Assembly (NCBI GenBank): GCA_002707205.1
Contig: PAMH01000012.1
Span: forward strand, 1 to 55,648
DNA length: 55,648 nt
From: Legionellales bacterium
GTDB lineage: Bacteria > Pseudomonadota > Gammaproteobacteria > UBA1113
Direction: 5' to 3'
Notes under the pieces: model-generated
Seen by the model: only the letters and a program-made list of their open reading frames with translations
What the model was told of the DNA's origin: nothing
Database searches by the model: none
In this document: piece by piece, positions 7,935 to 13,854 of the stretch
Position numbering within the stretch: position 1 is the first letter of the stretch
Layout of the letters: each line of letters begins with the position of its first letter
Translations under genes and position numbers: made by a program

Positions 7935-7959
7935 TCATGAAAATTATAGAAAAATAAAA
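7935..7959. repeat. 25-bp exact direct repeat, right copy
   Basis: Identical to 6213-6237 over 25 bases. It lies in the intergenic space upstream of the minus-strand protease operon, so a deletion between the copies would remove the whole cassette. Confidence 0.8.
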
Positions 7960-7986
7960 ATAATTGAAATTATTTGGCGAATGGCG

Positions 7987-8040
7987 TTGACAACAGTTAA
8001 GTTGTATTTTACACTTGACTGTAAATAACAGCTTGACTGT
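7987..8040 (+). promoter_or_regulatory. Strong sigma70 promoter with a repeated TTGACTGT motif
   Basis: TTGACA at 7987-7992 and TACACT at 8010-8015 are spaced by 17 bases, close to the ideal promoter. Directly downstream the motif CTTGACTGT occurs twice (8014-8022 and 8032-8040), overlapping the transcription start, which suits repressor half-sites. The promoter position also rules out the in-frame TTG at 8015 as the gene start. Confidence 0.65.
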
Positions 8041-8062
8041 TAAAAACAATGGAGCCAACGAA

Positions 8063-8419
8063 ATGACTACTAGCCATCAAGATACACTAAGCGCACATGT
8101 GATACAAGATGCTTTTGACGCATCAATGCCGCAATCTTATGCAAGGGATACAATTAAAGCCCGATTAGCACATGAGTTAGTTAATCTACCTACTGTTAAA
8201 CAGCAAATCATTGACATCATTGGCGATATTTTTGTCGATCACTATTTTACTAAGTTTAACTTGCCCAGCAGTGATGATAAAGCGTTACAAGAATTGGATA
8301 AAACTACTTCTGAAACGCTTTTTTCATCTATTGATGACGAGATTACAGAAGCTTTTCATACATATGCATATAACAAGATTGACGTTTTACTAGAAGACTG
8401 CTCAAAAGCAGCAGCTTAG
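8063..8419 (+). CDS. Hypothetical island protein (118 aa)
   Basis: The ATG at 8063 is chosen because GGAGCC stands eight bases before it and the promoter ends upstream. The protein is soluble, acidic and helical (DTIKARLAHELVNLPTVKQQIIDIIGDIF). No cysteines or metal motifs mark an enzyme. It is the first plus-strand gene of the island and is followed by a clear terminator, so it is monocistronic. I recognise no family. Confidence 0.6.
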   Translation: MTTSHQDTLSAHVIQDAFDASMPQSYARDTIKARLAHELVNLPTVKQQIIDIIGDIFVDHYFTKFNLPSSDDKALQELDKTTSETLFSSIDDEITEAFHTYAYNKIDVLLEDCSKAAA

Positions 8420-8486
8420 TGAGGGTCGCCGGTGTTCGCTGCATACCTTCCGTTACCATGATAATGCATGCATCGGCGTTAAGTGA

Positions 8487-8519
8487 GCGTTGCTAGCAAA
8501 GGCAGCAGCGCGTTTTTTT
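8487..8519 (+). terminator. Rho-independent terminator
   Basis: GCGTTGCT (8487-8494) pairs with AGCAGCGC (8504-8511), with one G-T pair, followed by a T-run. It ends the 8063-8419 transcript and abuts the convergent gene at 8518. Confidence 0.85.
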
Positions 8520-8931
8520 AGGATTTATTAGGATTTAACAATGGGTCAAGTTTTACAGATTCAGAGTCAAGAAGCTCACCATCATCATTATGAATCATCA
8601 TGCCTTGATAATAGGGATAGCAACTATCGCACCTTAGTCTGTCACGTTTTTTCACTTTTTTCTTTAATGAGTCATATGCGCTTGTCAATGTCTCTGTTGC
8701 GCCGTCATGATACCAAGTTAATGGATTACAGCAGCGATGGCATAGCGGCTTTCCATCTTTCCAAGAGTAATTATATGCGGAAACATCGTAACTATCAGGA
8801 ACATTTTTCCACGATTTTTTATTATCACTTAAGTCTTTGTTTAGCTTTTTTAAATCCATATTTGATTTGTAGAAAGCTTGAGAAAAAAACAAAACAAGCA
8901 GGGATAGTATTATGAATATTATTGCTGTCAT
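8518..8931 (-). CDS. Membrane-anchored protein with a CxxC zinc-ribbon-like region
   Basis: A 137-residue protein with one N-terminal hydrophobic helix (residues 3-20, AIIFIILSLLVLFF) and a soluble remainder. CHRCC around residue 64 and CDSC around residue 100 give two C-x2-C pairs that could bind a metal. AGGAG precedes the ATG at good distance. It is convergent with the 8063 gene. The function is unknown; an island-encoded inner-membrane accessory protein is a fair description. Confidence 0.6.
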   Translation of the reverse strand: MTAIIFIILSLLVLFFSQAFYKSNMDLKKLNKDLSDNKKSWKNVPDSYDVSAYNYSWKDGKPLCHRCCNPLTWYHDGATETLTSAYDSLKKKVKKRDRLRCDSCYPYYQGMMIHNDDGELLDSESVKLDPLLNPNKS

Positions 8932-9111
8932 TACATCTCCTATTTTATGTAAAAAGACCGAAAAAGATAATATTAATGCGGCAGCTGTGCCGTTTATCCA
9001 ATCTTTTAGAAATAAAAAAGATTTAATTATCTTAACCGAACTTACAAGTATTTATTTATATTCTTCAGTCTTCATGGTGAAGCTCTCCTTATGTGTGTTG
9101 TTTAAATGTAA

Positions 9112-9127
9112 AGCATCGAATGATGCT
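9112..9127. promoter_or_regulatory. Inverted repeat AGCATC-GAAT-GATGCT in a divergent promoter region
   Basis: A perfect 6-base inverted repeat with a 4-base centre lies between the divergent genes at 8931 and 9217. It could be an operator or a short hairpin. The frame running through 8912-9220 on the plus strand looks like a chance opening, so this space is best read as regulatory. Confidence 0.3.
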
Positions 9128-9216
9128 AGGTTTGGAAAACTTATATTACAACAGTGCGGAGAGCATCGCCACCCAATTCAATATCACGCTATTCAATCTA
9201 AAAAGGAGAAATTGAA

Positions 9217-9375
9217 ATGATAAAACAACCCATGCAATGGGATGATGTGCTTAGAAGACAAGCTATGCGCTCAAGAGATAAGTTGAAGCAAGAAAGGCAA
9301 TTCATGTATTACATGGTCGCGGTTGCTTTAGTGCTAGGGCTGTTTTTAGGTATCTCCATCGGCATATCAATTTAA
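9217..9375 (+). CDS. Small single-pass membrane protein (52 aa)
   Basis: AAAAAGGAG precedes the ATG at good spacing. The first 32 residues are charged (WDDVLRRQAMRSRDKLKQER) and the C-terminal 22 form one hydrophobic helix (MVAVALVLGLFLGISIGISI). It is the first gene of the plus-strand recombination block, 28 bases before the Sak4-like gene. Small membrane proteins of this type are common in phage and island early regions. No function can be stated. Confidence 0.6.
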   Translation: MIKQPMQWDDVLRRQAMRSRDKLKQERQFMYYMVAVALVLGLFLGISIGISI

Positions 9376-9403
9376 AACGTTAACAAAACTAGGAGCCAAT
9401 AAA

Positions 9404-10255
9404 ATGTTAAAAGGTAAAAAACCAAGCGCAGTAGAGAAAAGACTTAAAGCTTTATTTTACGGTAAAGCCGGCGTAGGTAAAACAACTTGCGCAATACAAT
9501 TCCCCTCCCCTTATCTAATAGATACAGAAAGAGGTGCTGAGAATACACAATATGCTGAAATATTAGAAAAACAAAACGGTGCAATATTTCAAACCACAGA
9601 CTTTGATGAATTAGTCACAGAAGTAAAAGCTTTATTAACAGAAAAACATGAATTTAAAACATTAGTCATAGACCCACTTACAACAATTTATGATTCATTG
9701 TTAGATAAATCAGCAAATAAAGTCGGTACAGAGTTTGGCAGACATTACGGCGAAGCAAATAAGCAAATGAAAAGATTATTAAATCTATTGCTTCGATTAG
9801 ATATGAACGTAATTATCACCAGCCATGCAAAAAATGAATACGGTACAAACTTGTCAGTGCTTGGGCAAACATTTGATTGCTACAAAAAGCTAGATTACCT
9901 ATTCGACCTTGTCATTGAGATTGATAAGCGTGGACTAGATAGAGTCGGCGTTGTTAAAAAATCACGAATCAAAACGTTCGCAGAGCTTGAAGAATTTCCT
10001 TTCAGCTTTGATGTGATGGCAAGCAAATACGGAAAAGACATTATTAATAAAGCAGTAGCACCGCAAGAACTAGCAAGCAAAGAGCAAGTTAGCGAACTTA
10101 TTCACCTGGTTGATATTTTCAAGATTAGCGATGAAGTCGTTAGTAAATGGCTAGATAAGGCGCAAGCAACTGAATTAGCCGAAATGCCAAAGGAAGCAAT
10201 ACAAAAGTGTATTGAACACCTAAATGAAAAAATGAAAAAGCCAGAAATTGCATAA
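9404..10255 (+). CDS. Sak4-like phage-type AAA/RecA-fold ATPase
   Basis: A 283-residue protein with Walker A GKAGVGKT at residues 20-27 and a Walker B strand TLVIDPL around residue 85. It matches the AAA_24 'phage nucleotide-binding protein' group that includes Sak4, a RecA-like single-strand annealing protein that works together with SSB. The neighbour at 10503 is SSB-like, which strengthens this reading. A C-terminal helical region (ASKEQVSELIHLVDIF) is typical of the longer members. GGAGCC precedes the start. Expected role: recombination or repair of the element's DNA. Confidence 0.8.
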   Translation: MLKGKKPSAVEKRLKALFYGKAGVGKTTCAIQFPSPYLIDTERGAENTQYAEILEKQNGAIFQTTDFDELVTEVKALLTEKHEFKTLVIDPLTTIYDSLLDKSANKVGTEFGRHYGEANKQMKRLLNLLLRLDMNVIITSHAKNEYGTNLSVLGQTFDCYKKLDYLFDLVIEIDKRGLDRVGVVKKSRIKTFAELEEFPFSFDVMASKYGKDIINKAVAPQELASKEQVSELIHLVDIFKISDEVVSKWLDKAQATELAEMPKEAIQKCIEHLNEKMKKPEIA

Positions 10256-10266
10256 GGAGACTACGC

Positions 10267-10488
10267 ATGAAAGTTTCAAACTTAGAGATAATGCTAAAAC
10301 CTGATACGCCAAAACATACTTGGTTTTTTGAAGAAGCTTTAATTAATCATCTTGGTGATTTTGTTGAAGTAATATCAATAAAAAGTGATTGCCTGCCCAA
10401 AACTTTCAGGTTCAATACCAGTATTATTCACGCTATCACATTTGATAATTTAATTAACTATGAACAAATCTCGGATAAACCATTTTAG
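10267..10488 (+). CDS. Small hypothetical protein between the Sak4-like and SSB-like genes
   Basis: A 73-residue soluble protein beginning MKVSNLEIMLKPDTPKHTWF, with AAGGAG in front of the ATG. It lies 11 bases after the Sak4-like gene and 14 before the SSB-like gene, so all three are one operon. Aromatic and hydrophobic residues suggest a small beta-rich fold. No family was recognised. Confidence 0.55.
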   Translation: MKVSNLEIMLKPDTPKHTWFFEEALINHLGDFVEVISIKSDCLPKTFRFNTSIIHAITFDNLINYEQISDKPF

Positions 10489-10502
10489 AGAAGGAGAAAA
10501 AT

Positions 10503-10940
10503 ATGGCCTTTAATTACAACCCAGCAAGTGATGAAACTGTTGAATCTGGATTTATGAAACTTGAAGAAGGTTTAGCAAAATTTAAATTTATCGGTGCTGA
10601 AGAAAAACCATCAAAATCTGGCAAAGAGATGCTGGTCATGAGCTTTCGCATTAGTGACAGAACTGGTGCAAGCACGCTTTACAGAGAGTATGTTGTTGAT
10701 AGCAATAACTGGAAACTTGGAAGGTTTTTAAAGTCAATTGACAAATATGAAGATTATAAAAATCCCCCTTTTCAGTGGGAGCGTTACCAAGGCCATACTG
10801 GATATTGCAAAATCAAATATGAAGAAGGCGAATACGACGGTAAAAAAACCTTAAATTTAAGAGCTGATTTCATAGAGCACGGTGCGATTAATAGCTTAGA
10901 AAGTGAGGTTGATTCGTTTGATGACGATATTCCTTTTTAA
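10503..10940 (+). CDS. SSB-like single-stranded DNA-binding protein of phage type
   Basis: A 145-residue protein. It ends DDDIPF, the exact acidic tip by which bacterial SSB recruits partner proteins. The body has alternating strands (EGLAKFKFIGAEEKPSKSGK, MLVMSFRISD, GYCKIKYEEGEYDGKK) consistent with an OB fold of the DUF669-like phage type rather than classical SSB. AGAAGGAG precedes the ATG. Next to a Sak4-like ATPase it most likely forms the SSB half of a single-strand annealing recombination pair. The assignment rests on the tail and the context. Confidence 0.72.
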   Translation: MAFNYNPASDETVESGFMKLEEGLAKFKFIGAEEKPSKSGKEMLVMSFRISDRTGASTLYREYVVDSNNWKLGRFLKSIDKYEDYKNPPFQWERYQGHTGYCKIKYEEGEYDGKKTLNLRADFIEHGAINSLESEVDSFDDDIPF

Positions 10941-10953
10941 TCGAGTTCGGCAG

Positions 10954-10991
10954 GCCTCAAGCCATCGTGGTTGGCTCCCGAAAATTGAGGC
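10954..10991 (+). promoter_or_regulatory. Long stem-loop in the island operon
   Basis: GCCTCAA (10954-10960) pairs with TTGAGGC (10985-10991), and inside it AGCCA pairs with TGGCT. It lies between the SSB-like stop and the next ATG at 11012, with no T-tract, so it may control translation or mRNA decay of the downstream gene instead of ending transcription. Confidence 0.45.
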
Positions 10992-11011
10992 ACCAATATA
11001 GGATTATATTA

Positions 11012-11281
11012 ATGAAAGAAACCGACAAAGTAACAAAAGAAAAGCTTATTGAATCATTATCAGTTACTGAAAGTTATTTACATGAAGTTTTAACTGATTA
11101 TGCATCACAAATTAGCAGCGAGCATTTTAAAAAAGCATTACATAAAGCAAATATAATAATAGAAAAAGGACAAAAGGGTCAAAAAATATCTGATATGTTA
11201 GCCCCTTTGATTTTAGCTGAATATACAATGCGCGCAGTTAAGGCCTCTATTGTGAATGAAAAGATAAAAAAAGAAGCATAA
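11012..11281 (+). CDS. Hypothetical helical protein (89 aa)
   Basis: The ATG at 11012 is chosen because AGGA lies upstream of it; an earlier in-frame ATG at 10967 falls inside the stem-loop. The protein is charged and almost wholly helical (MKETDKVTKEKLIESLSV, HFKKALHKANIIIEKG). It lies in the recombination operon before the CsrA paralog. No domain was recognised. Confidence 0.55.
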   Translation: MKETDKVTKEKLIESLSVTESYLHEVLTDYASQISSEHFKKALHKANIIIEKGQKGQKISDMLAPLILAEYTMRAVKASIVNEKIKKEA

Positions 11282-11312
11282 AAAAAGCGACTACAAGAGC
11301 CGCTTTAAAAAG
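11281..11312. terminator. Stem-loop with flanking A-tract
   Basis: AAAGCG can pair with CGCTTT around an 11-base centre. The run of A lies on the left, so it fits a minus-strand terminator better than a plus-strand one. As a plus-strand terminator it is weak, so transcription may continue into the CsrA paralog. Confidence 0.35.
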
Positions 11313-11371
11313 TGTGTTTACTTAGGATATAGAAACGTCACTTGTGTAATAATAACATAGGACGTAATCGT

Positions 11372-11629
11372 ATGCTAGTAGTAAGTCGCTATCCAGGCGA
11401 AGCAATAATTGCTGTTAATGAAAAGAAACTTGAGGACTCGTTAATATTCAAAGTGCTATCAACAAGAACAATAAATGGAACATCTTTGAAGATTGGAATT
11501 CAAGCGCCAAGCCATATTCGAATATTAAGAGATGAAATTTTTTTTAAAGATTATGAACATCAGAAAGAATCAATCGAAGTCATCAAAAGCAAAATATATT
11601 CAAGATATGAGGGTTTCAATGGACGATAA
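11372..11629 (+). CDS. csrA-like: CsrA-family RNA-binding regulator encoded on the island
   Basis: An 85-residue protein with the CsrA pattern: MLVVSRYPGEAII at the N-terminus (compare MLILTRR-GE in CsrA), a central KIGIQAP strand, and an R-x-EI segment (RDEIFF). CsrA dimers bind GGA motifs in mRNA leaders and control translation. The start at 11372 gives the canonical N-terminus; a TTG at 11342 is in frame but unlikely. The C-terminal tail of about 30 residues is longer than in housekeeping CsrA. Integrative elements of Legionella carry similar extra CsrA copies, so it may regulate the element's own genes. Confidence 0.85.
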   Translation: MLVVSRYPGEAIIAVNEKKLEDSLIFKVLSTRTINGTSLKIGIQAPSHIRILRDEIFFKDYEHQKESIEVIKSKIYSRYEGFNGR

Positions 11630-11948
11630 AAAAATCAATCCAAGAATGTTAAACACTACTGATGCCGCTAAATATCTGGGCGTTGGTGCAAATTTATTTA
11701 GAAGAAACATTAGGCCTTATTTAGCAGAAGTAAAAATAGGAAAGCGCCCCTACTTTGAAATAATAGAACTAGAACACTACATAGAAGAACAAAAAAAGAA
11801 GAGCATTAAGCCAGTTAAGAAATACGAGGAACGTCAAAAATGGGAGCGAAAAGAACGCCAGGATTGTTCAAGCGCGGCAAGTATTGGCACATCAAAAAAA
11901 CAGTATGCGGAGTCATTATTCGCGAAAGCACTCGAACAGGCTCGCTAG
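11619..11948 (+). CDS. Excisionase/AlpA-like DNA-binding protein
   Basis: A 109-residue protein starting at 11619 (AGGG upstream). Residues 8-60 (MLNTTDAAKYLGVGANLFRRNIRPYLAEVKIGKRPYF) form a winged helix of the MerR/AlpA-type excisionase group. The C-terminal third lies in a second frame over the integrase start, so 109 bases are read twice. That tail is low-complexity and may not matter. Next to the integrase it is the likely recombination directionality factor. Confidence 0.7.
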   Translation: MDDKKINPRMLNTTDAAKYLGVGANLFRRNIRPYLAEVKIGKRPYFEIIELEHYIEEQKKKSIKPVKKYEERQKWERKERQDCSSAASIGTSKKQYAESLFAKALEQAR

Positions 11949-12925
11949 ATAAGGCTGAATTATATTTATCAAAGAGAGCACAAGAGGTAAGAAACTATAT
12001 TATATTCGGCGAGAGACCTAAAAAAATATTTGCCGAGGGCGCGGTACAATATATCGAAGCAAACAAAGGTAAAGCCAGTCTTAAAGATGATTTAAATCAC
12101 TTAAAAAAATTAAACGCGATTATTGGGCATATTGAGCTTGAAAAAATCAACAACCAAACATTAAAAGAATTTATCGAAAAAAGAAAAACCGACGGTGTAA
12201 AAAACAAAACAATAAATAATGCACTAAGCATCGTAAGAAGAATATTAAATCTTTCAGCGACTGAATGGAAAAATGAAGATAACACGCCGTGGATTGCTAA
12301 TCCTAGCAAAATAACAATGTTAGATAAAAAAGACACCAAACTACCCCAGCCATTAACATTAGAAAATCAAAAAAAATTATTCAACTTGCTACCACAGCAT
12401 TTGCATGATATGTGTTTATTTAAAGTCAATACAGGAACAAGAGACCAAGAAGTTTGCAACTTGCGCTGGGATTGGGAATTTGAAATACCTGAGTTAAGCA
12501 CCTCTGTTTTCATTATCCCTGGTGAGCAGGTTAAAAATTCAGATGATAGACTTGTTGTATTAAATAAGATTGCCGAAAAGGTAATCAATAAAAGACGAAA
12601 CATACACCCAGAATATGTATTTACATACAAAGATAAAAAACTAACAAAAATGAATAATACAGCATGGAAAAATGCGCGAAAAAAAGCCTCCCTAGAGGAA
12701 GTTAGAATACACGACTTAAAGCACACGTTTGGTGAAAGATTGCGCGCCAATGGGGTAAGCCACGAAGATAGACAAGAGTTACTTGGTCACAGAGCAAGCA
12801 ATATAACAACCCACTATTCTGGTGCAAGCATACAAAAACTTATAGATGCGGCTAACACCGTATGCGAAACCTCAATTCAGCAACCCATCATCACGCTTCG
12901 CAGGCTGCAAAAAAAGAAAACATGA
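11840..12925 (+). CDS. int: Tyrosine site-specific integrase
   Basis: A 361-residue phage/island integrase. RTPGLFKRGKYWHIKK opens the arm-binding end, a core-binding SAM-like domain follows (residues about 60-155), then the catalytic domain. Visible catalytic residues are R201 (GTRDQEVCNLRW), K232, H291, H317 (LLGHR) and Y326 (THYSG). The HxxR position reads HDLK, a variant I recall from related phage integrases, so the enzyme is probably active. It lies immediately before a tRNA half-gene, which fits tRNA-directed integration. Confidence 0.92.
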   Translation: MGAKRTPGLFKRGKYWHIKKTVCGVIIRESTRTGSLDKAELYLSKRAQEVRNYIIFGERPKKIFAEGAVQYIEANKGKASLKDDLNHLKKLNAIIGHIELEKINNQTLKEFIEKRKTDGVKNKTINNALSIVRRILNLSATEWKNEDNTPWIANPSKITMLDKKDTKLPQPLTLENQKKLFNLLPQHLHDMCLFKVNTGTRDQEVCNLRWDWEFEIPELSTSVFIIPGEQVKNSDDRLVVLNKIAEKVINKRRNIHPEYVFTYKDKKLTKMNNTAWKNARKKASLEEVRIHDLKHTFGERLRANGVSHEDRQELLGHRASNITTHYSGASIQKLIDAANTVCETSIQQPIITLRRLQKKKT

Positions 12926-13071
12926 TTGATTAAAAAATCAGCTTTCAAGGATGTAATTTATGGGAAGATTTTGCGACTTCTATGATAAAAAATAGAGTTA
13001 TTTGTAGTAAGTTTGACCAAAGTAAGAGTTTTAATTTCTTTAAAAATCAATAAGTTATAATTGTGATGCAT
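12926..13071. other. Element end between integrase and tRNA fragment
   Basis: About 145 AT-rich bases without a gene. If the integration model is right, the attachment core lies at the right edge, near the anticodon-loop sequence of the tRNA fragment. No arm-type repeats are obvious by eye. Confidence 0.3.
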
Positions 13072-13112
13072 GGTTCGAAGCCAGTTACTCTATCCAGCTG
13101 GGCTACGAGCGC
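13072..13112 (-). pseudogene. 5' half of a tRNA-Arg-like gene (integration scar)
   Basis: On the minus strand these 41 bases read as acceptor GCGCTCG, TA, a D-arm (GCCC-AGCTGGATA-GAGT), the anticodon stem ACTGG and loop CTTCGAA. The anticodon in that frame would be TCG (arginine). The sequence loses tRNA similarity two or three bases later, so the 3' half is missing. No matching 3' half occurs in the window that I can find. Position next to the integrase suggests a disrupted attachment site. Confidence 0.65.
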
Positions 13113-13434
13113 TAAAGCAAGAATCGACATTATTACGCATAGCAGCTCAAATATCAAGATTTATTTATATCGCCATCTATAATCTATCTTATTGTTTTTT
13201 AATGAACTTTTATATTTTTGACTTATATAAGTTCTTGGCTTAGAGAAAATAACAACTCAGGTAAATTTAACCAATCAATTATTACTTTATTTTACTGCTA
13301 CGATTAAGAAAAACAGACCAGTGCAAATATCTCACGACAAACATATTTATAAAAAGAGAAATTTTATTGAATGTTGTTTTAATCGTATTAAATAGTTTAG
13401 AGAAATTGCCACTCATCATAATAAATTAGTCGTA
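13113..13434. other. AT-rich spacer with direct-repeat copy
   Basis: No gene is supported here. The stretch contains the left copy of the 55-bp imperfect direct repeat (13251-13305) and otherwise low-complexity AT-rich sequence. Confidence 0.4.
13251..13305. repeat. Imperfect 55-bp direct repeat, left copy
   Basis: It aligns to 16037-16090 with one gap and few mismatches, with the shared core GTAAATTTAACC and TTTATTTTACTGC. The two copies flank about 2.7 kb that holds the second J-domain gene and two small genes. Confidence 0.75.
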
Positions 13435-13614
13435 ATGTTTATGGGGGCAATCTTAATGGCGAGCATATTGTTTTGGTTAAAAATTAATATTTTAGGTTTA
13501 GGAACATGCCCTAGTGATGCAATTATTTTAAAGCATGATACACTAAGAATTATGCAATATGAAACAGGCTTGCATTCAAGTAATTATTCAAAGAGGGAAA
13601 TACCTTGCATCTAA
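13435..13614 (+). CDS. Possible small membrane protein (59 aa)
   Basis: An ATG at 13435 opens a 59-codon frame with one hydrophobic stretch (MFMGAILMASILFWLKINIL) and a short polar tail. There is no strong ribosome site, and the surrounding sequence looks decayed, so it may be a fragment. Confidence 0.25.
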   Translation: MFMGAILMASILFWLKINILGLGTCPSDAIILKHDTLRIMQYETGLHSSNYSKREIPCI

Positions 13615-13669
13615 GATCATTTAGTCCAGATGTGTCATTTGAAAAGTCACAAATAATATAAAAAGCTTT

Positions 13670-13765
13670 GGGCAAATTGTTGATGCTAGCCTCGAACCGC
13701 CTGAGTTTAAAGGGTGGTACTGGTAATCAGATGAAGCTAGAAAAAAACTCATTAATTCTAAGTAA
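13670..13765 (+). pseudogene. Fossil coding fragment with internal stop
   Basis: A frame reads GQIVDASLEPPEFKGWYW, a stop codon, then SDEARKKLINSK and another stop. The proline- and tryptophan-bearing peptide looks protein-like, but no start or intact frame exists. The family is unknown. Confidence 0.35.
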
Positions 13766-13780
13766 AAAATAAACTAGAAA

Positions 13781-13854
13781 TTATTAATGATTTTTTAAGT
13801 TTAGTTAATTAGAATTTAAGTGTAACTTACATAACCTTACTTTAGAGGTAAAAT
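13781..13854 (+). promoter_or_regulatory. Upstream region shared by the J-domain paralogs, copy 2
   Basis: It aligns base for base with 1441-1514. Two identical TTTAAGT half-sites lie 21 bases apart at 13794-13800 and 13815-13821. AGAGG before the ATG is the ribosome site. Conservation stronger than expected for spacer DNA suggests a retained promoter or operator. Confidence 0.55.

Noticed and set aside
8541-8915. A 124-codon frame on the plus strand
   Set aside because: It is antisense to the CxxC membrane protein, with an implausible histidine- and serine-rich product and no ribosome site.
8912-9220. A 102-codon plus-strand frame between the genes at 8931 and 9217
   Set aside because: It covers the divergent promoter region, overlaps the start of the real gene at 9217 and has no protein-like composition; read as chance.
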